A DNA stretch of 64,000 nt. Origin: [Clostridium] scindens ATCC 35704. Its GTDB lineage: Bacteria; Bacillota; Clostridia; Lachnospirales; Lachnospiraceae. Location: contig NZ_CP036170.1 in assembly GCF_004295125.1 (NCBI RefSeq), forward strand, positions 1,190,001-1,254,000, read 5' to 3'. The position numbers and the translations under genes were made by a program. The notes beneath the pieces were generated by a model, which saw only the letters and a list, made by a program, of their open reading frames with translations, had not been told where the DNA came from and did not search any database. Numbering within the stretch: the first letter of the stretch is position 1; the number at the start of each line of letters is the position of its first letter. Shown here piece by piece: positions 38,150 through 46,910 of this stretch.

Positions 38150-38245
38150 TTATTTTCGCTTGTTGTTCCTATCTATGTAGGCAAGCAGTGTGAGTATAAA
38201 AATACCAAAAGAAATCATCAAAGAGATTGCTTCAAATACAGTCAT
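38150..38245 (-). CDS. holin-like small toxin (type I toxin-antitoxin)
   Basis: A 31-codon gene on the minus strand, below most gene-caller limits. It has an N-terminal MTVFEAISLMISFGIFILTL membrane helix, then AYIDRNNKRK. This is the pattern of the putative holin-like toxin family (TxpA/BsrG-like): one helix followed by a short basic tail. The start has the typical very strong GGGGGG site seven bases upstream. A stem (AAGCCTACC-like with GGCAGGCTT, about 38111-38147) ends the transcript. An antisense RNA antitoxin is expected on the + strand but was not identified. Such peptides depolarise membranes when overproduced. Confidence 0.8.
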   Translation of the reverse strand: MTVFEAISLMISFGIFILTLLAYIDRNNKRK

Positions 38246-38447
38246 TCACACCCCCCGTCTTATGTAGTTCCCATGACGGGATAAATGCCGATTGGCATTC
38301 ATACCGATTGGTACTTATGAAGTGAGGGAGGCATTTATGCAGATTCGCATATGAAATAACTTATTAATGCCTATTTATGCAAATAAAAGGTATACGGTAG
38401 ACCATGAGTATCAGTTCATTTTATGACCGCCGTTTCCGGCGGTCGGT

Positions 38448-40070
38448 TTACACGTTTGTTGTTTTTGTTTTGCTTATGCAGATTTCCGGCAGCTGCTCAG
38501 ACCATGGAAGCAGTTCTTCCATAAAACAATAATCCGTATCCTCCTGATGGTCTTTCATCACGGTTAGGATATATTCCAGATAGCGGAAGGGATTTAGATG
38601 ATTCGCCTTTGCTGTTTCCGTGATACTGTAGATGATCGCACTGGATTGTGCACCGTCAATACTGTCGATCAGCTTCCATGCATGTTTGTGCAGGCAGAAG
38701 CTGCGCAGAGCCCCTTCCGTTGCGTTATTATCAAGCGGGACTTCACCATCATCCAGGAATACTTTTAATGCCTCTTCCTGATTGATGCAGTAGTTGATCC
38801 CTTCCAGAGTTTTACCCTTGGTAAGGCGACCGGAGAACTGGATTTCTTTTGCCCACACAAAGAAAGCCTCCACCAGAGGTTTGAGATTGATCTGCCGCTG
38901 TTTTTTACGGTCATCCGGCTTCAGATCAGCAAGCTGGTTGTCCAGATGGTAGATGGCGCCAATCCGCTTGATTGCCTCGTAAGCGATCGTATCTTTGGCT
39001 GCCTGATGATCTTTTTTTGGCAATGCCTTCAGGGCATCGGCAAAATACCTTCTCGCATGGGTCCAGCACCCTGCGAAAACGATGGTTTCGCTTTCCCGGT
39101 CCAGCTTCCGGTAGGCGGAGTATCCGTCACAGACAACAGTGCCTGTAAATCCTTTCAGGAATTCCCGCGGATGGTCTGCTTTCCGGGTCTTCTGGTATTC
39201 ATACAGGATAATGGGGGGATCACTATATCCCTTTCCCGTCCGGTAGACCCACATGTAACTCTTACTGTTTGCCGGGCGCCCATCCTTCGATACCTTAACC
39301 GGAGTCTCGTCGGCCTGCAGCACATGGAAATGGTACATCCTGTTATGAAGGTAATCATAAAGCGGTCCCAGATACCGGTCCGCACACTGGATCATCCAGT
39401 TCGCCATTACCTGCCGGGAGATATGGATGTCGTTTCTCTGGAACTCCTGGCTGATCCGGTATAAAGGCAGTCCATTGACATACTTGGCATTCATGATGCT
39501 TGCACCCAGAGACGGTGTCAGAATGCTGTTGCGGAGCAATTCCCTTGGTCGGTCCGCTTTGACAATCGTCTGATTATCTTTTCCTGCATACACGGCCACA
39601 TGATGTTCTTCCACCGTGTAGACTGCCGGCTGAACCCGGACTCTTTTATAAACTTCATCCGGGAGCTGCTTCCATCCAACGGAGCCAAAAATTTCCTGCA
39701 GCTTTGCTTCTGGAATGGTATGAGGGATCACTTCCACAGGAAGATCCTTAAGATCTGCCTCGCGCTTTCCTTTTTTCTTCCGGCGCGTGACCTGGATCAC
39801 ATCTTCTTCCCTAGGTTCGACAACATAAAGCGTCTCAGTCAAAGCTTCCGCTTCGTTAAAGATGAGCTCCAGTTCCAATTGTCCGGCGATAACGTCCAGC
39901 TTTTCGGAAGAACGCCCATAACGATGATTGTTTGCAGATGCGATCTGCTCAATCAGGCGTTCCATGTTTGTATTCAGTTGGGTAAGCTGGTTCTGCATGG
40001 ACAGGATCACTGCCACGAGTGTTTCCCTGCTGAAACTGTTCAGTTCTTCCGGTGAGTAGATCTTCTGCAT
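38448..40070 (-). CDS. tnpC: IS66 transposase TnpC
   Basis: 540-residue IS66 transposase. An N-terminal leucine-rich helical region (ETLVAVILSMQNQLTQLNTN) and a zinc-finger-like TnpC region are followed by the DDE core: LQADETPVKV (first D), VVCDGYSAYRKL (second D) and NNATEGALR near residue 460 (E). The C-terminal IS66 domain (YSITETAKANHLNPFRYLEY) completes it. It is full length, with no internal stop seen, so it looks able to act if TnpA and TnpB are supplied. Confidence 0.95.
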   Translation of the reverse strand: MQKIYSPEELNSFSRETLVAVILSMQNQLTQLNTNMERLIEQIASANNHRYGRSSEKLDVIAGQLELELIFNEAEALTETLYVVEPREEDVIQVTRRKKKGKREADLKDLPVEVIPHTIPEAKLQEIFGSVGWKQLPDEVYKRVRVQPAVYTVEEHHVAVYAGKDNQTIVKADRPRELLRNSILTPSLGASIMNAKYVNGLPLYRISQEFQRNDIHISRQVMANWMIQCADRYLGPLYDYLHNRMYHFHVLQADETPVKVSKDGRPANSKSYMWVYRTGKGYSDPPIILYEYQKTRKADHPREFLKGFTGTVVCDGYSAYRKLDRESETIVFAGCWTHARRYFADALKALPKKDHQAAKDTIAYEAIKRIGAIYHLDNQLADLKPDDRKKQRQINLKPLVEAFFVWAKEIQFSGRLTKGKTLEGINYCINQEEALKVFLDDGEVPLDNNATEGALRSFCLHKHAWKLIDSIDGAQSSAIIYSITETAKANHLNPFRYLEYILTVMKDHQEDTDYCFMEELLPWSEQLPEICISKTKTTNV

Positions 40071-40359
40071 GTTCGGTGCTCCTTTGTTTTACTGGAACTA
40101 TTGTACCGCAAACCAAAAGAAAAAGCGAACGGGATAATAAAGAAGGTTCGTCATTCTCACCAAAGGATAAACACTCTGAAAAGCCGAAAAAACTATTAGT
40201 TTTTTCAGTTTTTCAGAGTACTTATCCACACAGCAGCTTATAGCTGTGAAGTACTCTTGAGTGAATGAATGATATGAGATCTGGCTGTGGATAACTTCCG
40301 TCGCGTCTGTGGCAGGAGATACAAAAAGATTTTTTATTTTCCCCGTTTTGCACAACATT

Positions 40360-40719
40360 TCACAGAAGATCGCTGGGCTGCACTTCCTGGATTGGGTGTC
40401 TGGATACGATCTCCAGTCCCTGCATCAGTGCACGGTATTGCTCCTGGGTGATCTCCAGTGCTTCTTCTTTTGTGCGGGGCCAGCTGAAGCCGCCAAGTTC
40501 CAGTCTTTTGTAAAGGAGAAGGAATCCGTCTCCTTCCCATACGAGCCCCTTGATGCGGCCACTGCGTCTTCCGCAAAACAGGAAGAGGATATCCTTTTCA
40601 TATGGATCCAGCTGGAAGTTAAATTTCACAATAGATGCCAGCCCGTCGATTCCGCGCCGCAAATCCGTATAGCCGGCAGCAACGTAAACCTTCCGGAAGC
40701 CGGATGCGTTATTCAGCAT
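40360..40719 (-). CDS. tnpB: IS66 accessory protein TnpB
   Basis: 119 residues of the IS66 Orf2 family: VYVAAGYTDLRRGIDGLASI near the start and LFLFCGRRSGRIKGLVWEGD in the middle, with GFSWPRT near residue 80. Required with TnpA and TnpC for IS66 transposition; its biochemical role is unclear. Overlaps the tnpA end by 11 bases. Confidence 0.94.
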   Translation of the reverse strand: MLNNASGFRKVYVAAGYTDLRRGIDGLASIVKFNFQLDPYEKDILFLFCGRRSGRIKGLVWEGDGFLLLYKRLELGGFSWPRTKEEALEITQEQYRALMQGLEIVSRHPIQEVQPSDLL

Positions 40720-41103
40720 GAAGAATTCCTCCTACCCGGGAGAACAGTTCTGATGAGGCTGAATTGGAAATCTCCAGAACAAGATTCCCTTTCCGGATCA
40801 CCAGATCTGGACGGAAAACAGGTGATGCGTCCGGTGACACGGCAGGAAGTTTGATTTCAGCGAAAGATACGGACTGCTGAACAGCAGACAATTGTTTTGT
40901 CTCTGCAGCTGCAGGCAATGATGGATTCTGAGATGCTTCATAAGCTTCCCGGCGCAGGATGCGCTGCCAGTAAAAAAACTGCTTCTCAGAAATCCCGTTT
41001 GCCCGACACCAGGCGGTTTTTGACATCCCGCTATTCATACATTCATTCAGGATCTTGGTCCAGTCCAGTGCTCTGCACGGACCTGATGTGTGATTTTATC
41101 CAT
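40709..41103 (-). pseudogene. tnpA: IS66 TnpA with an N-terminal frameshift
   Basis: The continuous frame from 41038 reads MNSGMSKTAWCRANGISEKQ, with FFYWQRILRREAY, the IS66 Orf1 helix-turn-helix, but has no ribosome-binding site and lacks the usual N-terminus. The expected start MDKITHQVRAEHW lies upstream at 41103 in another frame. Between them the + strand has a tandem CCAGTCCAGT at about 41061-41070; removing one 5-base copy would restore a single frame. I infer a small duplication that inactivates tnpA, unless the internal start is used. Confidence 0.65.
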
Positions 41104-41195
41104 GGTACTAACTCCTTTAAAAAACTTGTAGTTTTCTGGAGTTATTATCTCATGGAGCGAGGAAACTAGCACGGTACTCATGGTCTACCGTATAC

Positions 41196-41342
41196 GAAGA
41201 AATAGAGTTTATGCTGGACTTAGATAATTTAAAAAAAGTTGATAATGAGATGAAAAGGGAAGTTTTTAGGGCAGTTCTTTACGGAGCGGATGGAGTCGAT
41301 ATGACCATGATAAAAAAGAGGACTTGTTCGGACCAGACTTAA
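41196..41342 (+). other. gene fragment beside IS66, unassigned
   Basis: The frame directly behind the IS66 end reads EEIEFMLDLDNLKKVDNEMK, then AVLYGADGVDMTMIKKR to a stop near 41341. It is probably the 3' end of a gene cut by the IS; I do not recognise the family. Confidence 0.35.
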
Positions 41343-41610
41343 CAACAACGAAAACCCGCTAGCCTTACGGCTAGCGGGTTTTCGTTGTTGTTATAGTTAT
41401 CTAAAGGAATGAGAGTAAAGTGCGCACCGGGCCTTCCCCGGTGTTTTACTTTATGAGGGGGGAGATAGTTGAGTGTTGATCAACTATCTGATATTTATTA
41501 TAAAGGCTAATTGTGTCCAAAGTGTTTTCATTCTCTAAAAGAAAAAGAAAAGTTCTTAAAAACATATTAAGAAGGAGTTAAGCAATGCTTAGGAAGGCGT
41601 CTAAGAACAG
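41343..41610 (+). repeat. structured repeat, copy 1
   Basis: Starts with a terminator-like hairpin (AACAACAACGAAAACCCGCT paired with the reverse at 41374-41392). Then follows a block shared with copy 2: TGTTGTTATAGTTATCTAAA from 41386, a stem CACCGGG-CCTTC-CCCGGTG extended by GAGTAAA/TTTACTT, a GAGGGGGGAG sequence, a second stem GATAGTTGA/TCAACTATC, a CTCTAAAAGAAAAAGAAAAG tract and a closing TTCTTA...TAAGAAC pair. No open frame longer than about 20 codons is shared, so it is noncoding or a decayed leader. Confidence 0.7.
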
Positions 41611-41739
41611 ACAAGAGGCCATCAGTCAAGCATGCCCGAATACAAATGAAGTGACTTTGAAAATGCGGAGTGTTACAATGGAAGAGATAATGAGGGGCTG
41701 TGATTTATAATTGATGAATTGAGAGAAAGGACAAGAGAT

Positions 41740-42120
41740 ATGAAATATAAAGTGAATGACCAGGAACTTAATGCTTCAATGTTTATTACGTTTGTGAATA
41801 GGGTATGGCCAGGGGATTATGATGTGGATAAGACGCAGGCTGCGTTATCGAGAACATTGAATATCACTGCTTACGATGAAAAGGAACTTGTGGGCTGTCT
41901 GCGGATTCTTTCAGACGGCTATTATTTTGGAACCATTACAGAGCTGCTTGTTCTTCCAAAATATCAGAAGCAGGGAATTGGGAGCAGGCTTCTAACGCTT
42001 GCCAAAGATAACACCCCGACCATGCTGTATTTCGGCGCACATCCAGGAGCAGAAGGATTTTATGAAAAAAACGGATGTCAGAAGAGTCTGCAATCCTATT
42101 TGATAGATAAGGAAGACTAA
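41740..42120 (+). CDS. GNAT-family N-acetyltransferase
   Basis: 126-residue acetyltransferase of the GNAT fold: DEKELVGCLRILSDGYYFG (beta strands 2-4), LLVLPKYQKQGIGSRLL with the acetyl-CoA loop QKQGIG, and GAHPGAEGFYEKNGCQ near the end. ATG at 41740 follows GAAAGGA by eight bases; a reading from 41719 has none. The substrate is unknown. The gene lies between two copies of a structured repeat, which could mark it as a moved cassette. Confidence 0.88.
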   Translation: MKYKVNDQELNASMFITFVNRVWPGDYDVDKTQAALSRTLNITAYDEKELVGCLRILSDGYYFGTITELLVLPKYQKQGIGSRLLTLAKDNTPTMLYFGAHPGAEGFYEKNGCQKSLQSYLIDKED

Positions 42121-42295
42121 TTTTTGAAAGGCATTTTAGATTATGAAAGAACATAGGTATGAGGTTATTGCTGGCATCCGTTATTGCTGCCCGCACTACA
42201 TCATTAATTAGAAAAAGTCAAGTGTAATATTTCTTTGGAAAACTATTTCACCGAGATTTGACCGAAAGATATTCCGGACAATCCCCAAGACAGCA

Positions 42296-42515
42296 AAAAT
42301 CCGTCAACCACGCGGGGTGACGGATTCCTGTTGTTATAGTTATCTAAAGGAATGAGAGTAAAGTGCGCACCGGGTGTTCCCGGTGTTTTACTTTATGAGG
42401 GGGGAGATAGTGAGTGTTAATCAACTATCTGGGTATTAGTATAAAAGAAAAATATGTCCAAAGTATGTTGAATCTCTAAAAGAAAAAGAAAAATTCTTAA
42501 GAAGGACTTAAGAAC
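42296..42515 (+). repeat. structured repeat, copy 2
   Basis: Same architecture as copy 1 from 42329 on: TGTTGTTATAGTTATCTAAA, stem CACCGGG-TGTT-CCCGGTG, GAGGGGGGAG, a weaker second stem, CTCTAAAAGAAAAAGAAAAA and a perfect closing hairpin TTCTTAAG-AAGGA-CTTAAGAA. The 5' terminator-like hairpin is present in the same place but with a different stem (AATCCGTCA with TGACGGATT). The 175 bases between the GNAT gene and this copy show nothing else. Confidence 0.7.
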
Positions 42516-42528
42516 TTGGGAAGAAAAC

Positions 42529-42879
42529 CTAAACCAGCATTTCTGCGGCTTCTTTCTGCCTTAAATGAGCAGTAAGAATATCTAAAAATTCACTGGATGT
42601 AGGCTGCGAGTCAAGAGGATGCAAGGCAATTTCCTGAAGCAGACGGCGGTTTCCTCTTTCCCAACAGACTCTGATAACGGTTCTTATATCTCGTTCCACG
42701 CTGCTGCTTGTAGTATGATAGTTTTTTGCAATCTGAGGATATAATAACTTGCTCACGGACAGAAGGTAGTCTTCGTCTCTCAAACATAGTTTCACCCCAT
42801 AGTTCAGATATCGGTATCCACGGTAGGTTGCGCCGATGCCAAGAGCACGTATAAGATATTCGATTTCTAGTTCACTCAT
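42529..42879 (-). CDS. stand-alone Spo0A C-terminal (DNA-binding) domain protein
   Basis: 116 residues that align along almost their whole length with the DNA-binding effector domain of the sporulation master regulator Spo0A: YRGYRYLNYGVKLCLRDEDY, SKLLYPQIAKNYHTTSSSVE (recognition-helix region) and IRVCWERGNRRLL, with PTSSEFLDILTAHLR near the end. No receiver domain precedes it; the upstream 150 bases lack coding. It could compete for or read 0A-boxes without phosphorylation control. It is convergent with repeat copy 2. Family is clear; function is inferred. Confidence 0.85.
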   Translation of the reverse strand: MSELEIEYLIRALGIGATYRGYRYLNYGVKLCLRDEDYLLSVSKLLYPQIAKNYHTTSSSVERDIRTVIRVCWERGNRRLLQEIALHPLDSQPTSSEFLDILTAHLRQKEAAEMLV

Positions 42880-43065
42880 GTGATTTTCCTCATCGAATGC
42901 CTTACATTGAAAAACAAATATGCTATGTGCTTCTATTATATAGGATATTTCTCCGATATGTTGCGACTTAGACGCAATAAGTAAGAGTTCGACTCATTTC
43001 GACATATCCAGGGTAACAAAAACAGAAAAATCAACATATAGAATATAAAAAAGAAGGTGGACATT

Positions 43066-43372
43066 ATGAGCATTCATGGAATAGATGTAAGCGGATTTCA
43101 GGGCAGCATAGACTGGGAGGCCGTAAGAGCGAGCCAAATACAGTTTGCCATGATCCGGGCCGGCTATGGAGAGGGGACCGTGGATCAGGAGTTCAGGAGA
43201 AATGCCAGCCAGTGCAACCAGGTTGGGCTGCCGTTCGGAGTGTACTGGTTTTCCTATGCGTATACCCCGGAAATGGCCAGGCAGGAGGCTAACGACCGTG
43301 GCAGAACGACAGCGCCTGAACGGCATTCGCAATCCCAACCTGATCTATGCGGGAACTACGATCAGAGTATGA
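43066..43372 (+). pseudogene. GH25 lysozyme-LysM gene with internal deletion
   Basis: The first 75 codons are the N-terminus of a glycoside hydrolase family 25 muramidase (GIDVSGFQGSIDW, MIRAGYGEGTVD, LPFGVYWFSYAYT). At about 43290 the text jumps, in a new frame, to TTVAERQRLNGIRNPNLIYA-GTTIRV-stop, the end of a LysM domain. The intact gene must have been GH25-LysM; the catalytic acid and most of both domains are gone. Confidence 0.85.
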
Positions 43373-43390
43373 GAGGAAGAAGAGAAAATT

Positions 43391-43427
43391 GGCCCGGAAT
43401 CCAGATTCTGGAAGCCGGGCCTTTTTT
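43391..43427 (+). terminator. terminator behind the GH25-LysM remnant
   Basis: GGCCCGG (43391-43397) pairs with CCGGGCC (43415-43421), inner stem CCAGA/TCTGG, then six T. Confidence 0.9.
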
Positions 43428-43506
43428 CATTATATCTTAAGAAAATTCCCAGATTGCTCTTAAAAAATCCCTGCTATTCTTGTATAGTATAAGGGAGGTG
43501 ATGAAA

Positions 43507-44202
43507 ATGTCTAAAATATTAGTATGTGATGATGATAAGGAAATCGTAGAGGCCATCGATATATATCTGTCCCAGGAAGGGTATGAAGTATTAAAGGCAT
43601 ATGATGGGGAAGAAGCACTGAAGGTATTGGGCAAGGAGAAGATAGACCTTCTGGTAATCGACGTCATGATGCCAAAACTGGACGGGATCAGAGCCACCCT
43701 TAAGATCCGGGAAGCCAACAATATGCCAATCATTATTCTCTCTGCAAAATCCGAAGACGCAGATAAGATCCTTGGCCTTAACGTAGGTGCGGATGATTAT
43801 GTGACGAAGCCTTTCAATCCATTGGAACTGGTTGCAAGAGTCAAGTCGCAGCTTCGGCGTTATACGCAGCTTGGCAGTACTGCGAATCATAAAAATGAAG
43901 CGGTCTATGAAGTTGGAGGCCTGTCGATCAACGATGACTTAAAGGAAGTAACGGTGGATGGCGGGCCAGTGAAACTTACGCCGATCGAATATAATATTCT
44001 GCTACTGCTGGTAAAGAATCAAGGGAAAGTCTTCTCTATAGACCAGATCTATGAAAGTATATGGAATGAGGACGCCATTGGCGTAGATAATACGGTGGCG
44101 GTACATATCAGGCATATACGTGAAAAAATAGAGATCAATCCAAAAGAGCCCCGTTACCTGAAGGTAGTATGGGGAGTCGGATATAAGGTGGAGAAGCTTT
44201 AG
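43507..44202 (+). CDS. OmpR-family response regulator
   Basis: 231-residue regulator. The receiver has acidic D8-D10 (CDDD), phospho-acceptor D52 (VIDVMMP), a conserved T/S in ILSAKSED and K in YVTKPFNP. The winged-helix DNA-binding domain covers about 130-231 (LTPIEYNILLLLVKNQGKVF, VWGVGYKVEK). ATG at 43507 follows GGAGGTG by seven bases. The kinase gene follows 12 bases behind, so they form an operon. TATAGT near 43483 is a likely -10. Confidence 0.94.
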   Translation: MSKILVCDDDKEIVEAIDIYLSQEGYEVLKAYDGEEALKVLGKEKIDLLVIDVMMPKLDGIRATLKIREANNMPIIILSAKSEDADKILGLNVGADDYVTKPFNPLELVARVKSQLRRYTQLGSTANHKNEAVYEVGGLSINDDLKEVTVDGGPVKLTPIEYNILLLLVKNQGKVFSIDQIYESIWNEDAIGVDNTVAVHIRHIREKIEINPKEPRYLKVVWGVGYKVEKL

Positions 44203-44214
44203 AAGGGAGTTTAT

Positions 44215-46890
44215 ATGAAGCAACAATGGTACAAATCAAATGTTGCAAAAGGGATATTGATCGTGACCCAGCATATACTGCTGGTCGTAATGATAACCAG
44301 TTTTCTGTGGATGATGTCCTACCCGGCCCTTAGAGGGGAATTGTTTGTAGGAAAGCCTGCCAAGAAATACGAGGACACCGTAAGTTTTGGCAATCAGTTG
44401 AACAATATCAGCCATGACGTGGTAAACGGAGTCGAACTGCGCAAGAAGTTTGAGACGGATGGCATCTATGATCCACTGAGGGTTGTCGATATTGAGAATT
44501 ATTATTTGAATTCTAAGATCAGCGATGAAGACGCAAGCGGCCTGGCCTATTCTTTGCAGGACTTATATAACTGGGGAGAGGAACTGTATGACAAAGGCGA
44601 GATAAGTTATGACTCGGGTCTTGAGATGGCATATACTTCTGAGGAGACGCCGGGCGATGATAATATCATAGTGTGCAAGCGGTCAAACGATACGTATCAC
44701 TATTACTATTATAGTGAATTTAAAGATCTGATCGACAGCGACATGCTACGGTTCGTTATAAGCAATGAAAGCGAAGGAATGTCCGGAGAGGACATTTTGG
44801 ATGAACTTCATAATGGAAGCCGCAATGAGGGAGAAAACCGGGGGCAGCAGTTTAAAGGGCTGCAGGACGCGGAAGGAAGAATTGAATATATTGACTGCTG
44901 GAGTTACGATGGCACCTGGATGGAAGAGAAGTACCCGCCGCTTGGCGAGAAAAGTATTATTGATATTGTGAATAACAACCCAAAGTGGAACGGCAGGCTG
45001 AACGAAGCCTTTGACATGCTGCACAGTACTATAAATGCGGTGTTCGGCGAAGTGTCTGCCTATAATGAATTGGAAGAATTGTATCAGGAAGGAGATACGA
45101 ACCTGGCCTATATGTATGTGGATGAGGACACAGGGCAGGTATATACCAACCGCAAGGAGTATGAGGACTATTCCAAGGTGGAAGAGAACCTTAAGAAGAT
45201 ACGCGGAATGGGAAAATATACGATTGTAAGACCCAAACTGGCGGATTTTGAGTCAAATCTTAAAGACACGGATGCGACGCAGTGGAGGGATGCGATCAAG
45301 TATTCTGTAGGCGGAAAAAATTTTGTATATGCGGTAGGGGTTGATACCTCTTATCCGATTCAGGATGATTTTCATGCGGAGAATATCATGTATGAAAAGT
45401 ACGGATCTAATGCTAGAAGCATAGCAATCCTCGGGGTTTTTGCGGCTATCCTGTTCATAATATTCATGGTATGGCTTACAAGCATAGCGGGAAGGAATAT
45501 GAAGGATGAAGAACTGCATCTGAACTGGTTCGATCATATTAAGACAGAACTGGCAGCTGTGATCATAGGGCTGCTTTGGGGAATTCCTCTTATGTTGGCT
45601 TATTCCGGAATACCGGTCTCATCGTTTAAAGCTTATGACGATGGCAGAACGCTCGTCTATCAGGCTGATTATATATACAATGCCCTGCCATATATGATGG
45701 CAGGAGGAATTATAGCAGCATATACCTGCGGCATGTTCCTGATCGGATACCTTAGCCTGGTTCGCCGGATTAAGGCCAGGACTCTCTGGTCGAACAGCGT
45801 GCTGAAATGGTTCTTCGGGTTTGTGGGACAGTTATTCAGGAATCTGCATGCTATATGGAAGGTTGTCTTGCTGTTTGGTGTGTTCGCTGTGATTCATTGG
45901 ATTGCCTATATCAGTATGGGAGATGGCATCTGGCTTTTCCTGGCACTGACGGTGGAGGCTGTGGCATTTGTGTTCCTGATCCGGCAGACTATTGGCAGGC
46001 AGAGGATCAAGAAGGGAATTGAAAAGATATCCGGCGGAGAGGTGGATTACAAGATTCCGATATATGGCCTGGGAAATGAGCAGAGCGATATTGCGCAGCG
46101 AGTCAACTCCATCGGAGAAGGACTGGATGCGGCGCTGGAAGAGAGTATGAAAAGCGAGCGCCTGAAGACGGACTTGATCACGAATGTATCCCATGATATT
46201 AAGACGCCGCTTACTTCTATCATTAATTATGTGGAACTCCTGAAGCAGGAGAATTTTGAAGATCCGAAGATTCAGAGATATCTGGAAGTGCTGGAGGCTA
46301 AATCCCAAAGGCTTAAGACCCTGACAGAGGATGTGGTAGAGGCATCCAAGGTAAGTTCCGGCAATATCACGCTGGAATATATGAATATTAATCTCGTAGA
46401 GATGATCCAGCAGACCAGCGGAGAGTTCGAGGAGAAGTTTAAAGCCCGCAACCTTAAGGAGGTCCTGACGCTGCCGGAGCAAGAAGCAATCATCAGAGTG
46501 GATGGACGCCGGATGTGGCGTGTGCTTGAGAATATCTACAACAACGCGGCCAAGTATGCGATGGAAGGAACCCGTATATACGCGGATCTGGAAGTCAGAG
46601 ACTTATCAGCGGTATTCAATCTGAAGAATGTATCGGAACAGCAGCTGAACATTACGGCAGATGAACTAACTGAGCGGTTTATACGCGGCGATATCTCCAG
46701 AAGCACGGAAGGAAGCGGTCTGGGCCTGTCTATTGCCAAGACGCTCACACAGATGCAGGGAGGAAAATTCGACCTGTATGTGGATGGCGATCTGTTCAGA
46801 GTAACGATCACATTCCCCATCGTATTGGCAAAGGCAGATAACGAGCCTGCAGATGATGGACGGATAAATGACGGACAGACAGAAGCATAA
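44215..46890 (+). CDS. sensor histidine kinase with large extracytoplasmic region
   Basis: 891-residue kinase, partner of the preceding regulator. One helix (about 15-40) is followed by an outside region of roughly 350 residues, then several helices between about 400 and 600, a HAMP-like stretch, and the HisKA domain with H660 in NVSHDIKTPL. The HATPase domain has ENIYNNAAKYAM (N-box) and STEGSGLGLSIAKTL (G-boxes). Repeated membrane segments between sensor and kinase core are unusual for OmpR-type partners and suggest membrane sensing. It ends 93 bases before the methyltransferase start. Confidence 0.92.
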   Translation: MKQQWYKSNVAKGILIVTQHILLVVMITSFLWMMSYPALRGELFVGKPAKKYEDTVSFGNQLNNISHDVVNGVELRKKFETDGIYDPLRVVDIENYYLNSKISDEDASGLAYSLQDLYNWGEELYDKGEISYDSGLEMAYTSEETPGDDNIIVCKRSNDTYHYYYYSEFKDLIDSDMLRFVISNESEGMSGEDILDELHNGSRNEGENRGQQFKGLQDAEGRIEYIDCWSYDGTWMEEKYPPLGEKSIIDIVNNNPKWNGRLNEAFDMLHSTINAVFGEVSAYNELEELYQEGDTNLAYMYVDEDTGQVYTNRKEYEDYSKVEENLKKIRGMGKYTIVRPKLADFESNLKDTDATQWRDAIKYSVGGKNFVYAVGVDTSYPIQDDFHAENIMYEKYGSNARSIAILGVFAAILFIIFMVWLTSIAGRNMKDEELHLNWFDHIKTELAAVIIGLLWGIPLMLAYSGIPVSSFKAYDDGRTLVYQADYIYNALPYMMAGGIIAAYTCGMFLIGYLSLVRRIKARTLWSNSVLKWFFGFVGQLFRNLHAIWKVVLLFGVFAVIHWIAYISMGDGIWLFLALTVEAVAFVFLIRQTIGRQRIKKGIEKISGGEVDYKIPIYGLGNEQSDIAQRVNSIGEGLDAALEESMKSERLKTDLITNVSHDIKTPLTSIINYVELLKQENFEDPKIQRYLEVLEAKSQRLKTLTEDVVEASKVSSGNITLEYMNINLVEMIQQTSGEFEEKFKARNLKEVLTLPEQEAIIRVDGRRMWRVLENIYNNAAKYAMEGTRIYADLEVRDLSAVFNLKNVSEQQLNITADELTERFIRGDISRSTEGSGLGLSIAKTLTQMQGGKFDLYVDGDLFRVTITFPIVLAKADNEPADDGRINDGQTEA

Positions 46891-46910
46891 TGCTGCAAAT
46901 GAGTAAATAT

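Larger units (their letters stand above)
38390..41195 (-). mobile_element. IS66-family insertion sequence
   Basis: 2806-bp element bounded by perfect 21-bp inverted repeats: 38390-38410 (starting GTATACGGTAGACCATGAG) and 41175-41195. It carries the IS66 gene set tnpA-tnpB-tnpC on the minus strand. The 8-bp target duplication expected for IS66 is absent: the left flank is AATAAAAG, the right GAAGAAAT. Insertion may therefore have been followed by deletion or recombination. Between tnpC and tnpB (40071-40359) is only a hairpin (ACTCTGAAAAGCC.. to ..TTTCAGAGT, about 40170-40220) and no gene. Confidence 0.92.

Noticed and set aside
37026-43372. An intact integrative or conjugative element
   Set aside because: No integrase, relaxase or conjugation genes are present; only insertion-sequence and intron pieces.
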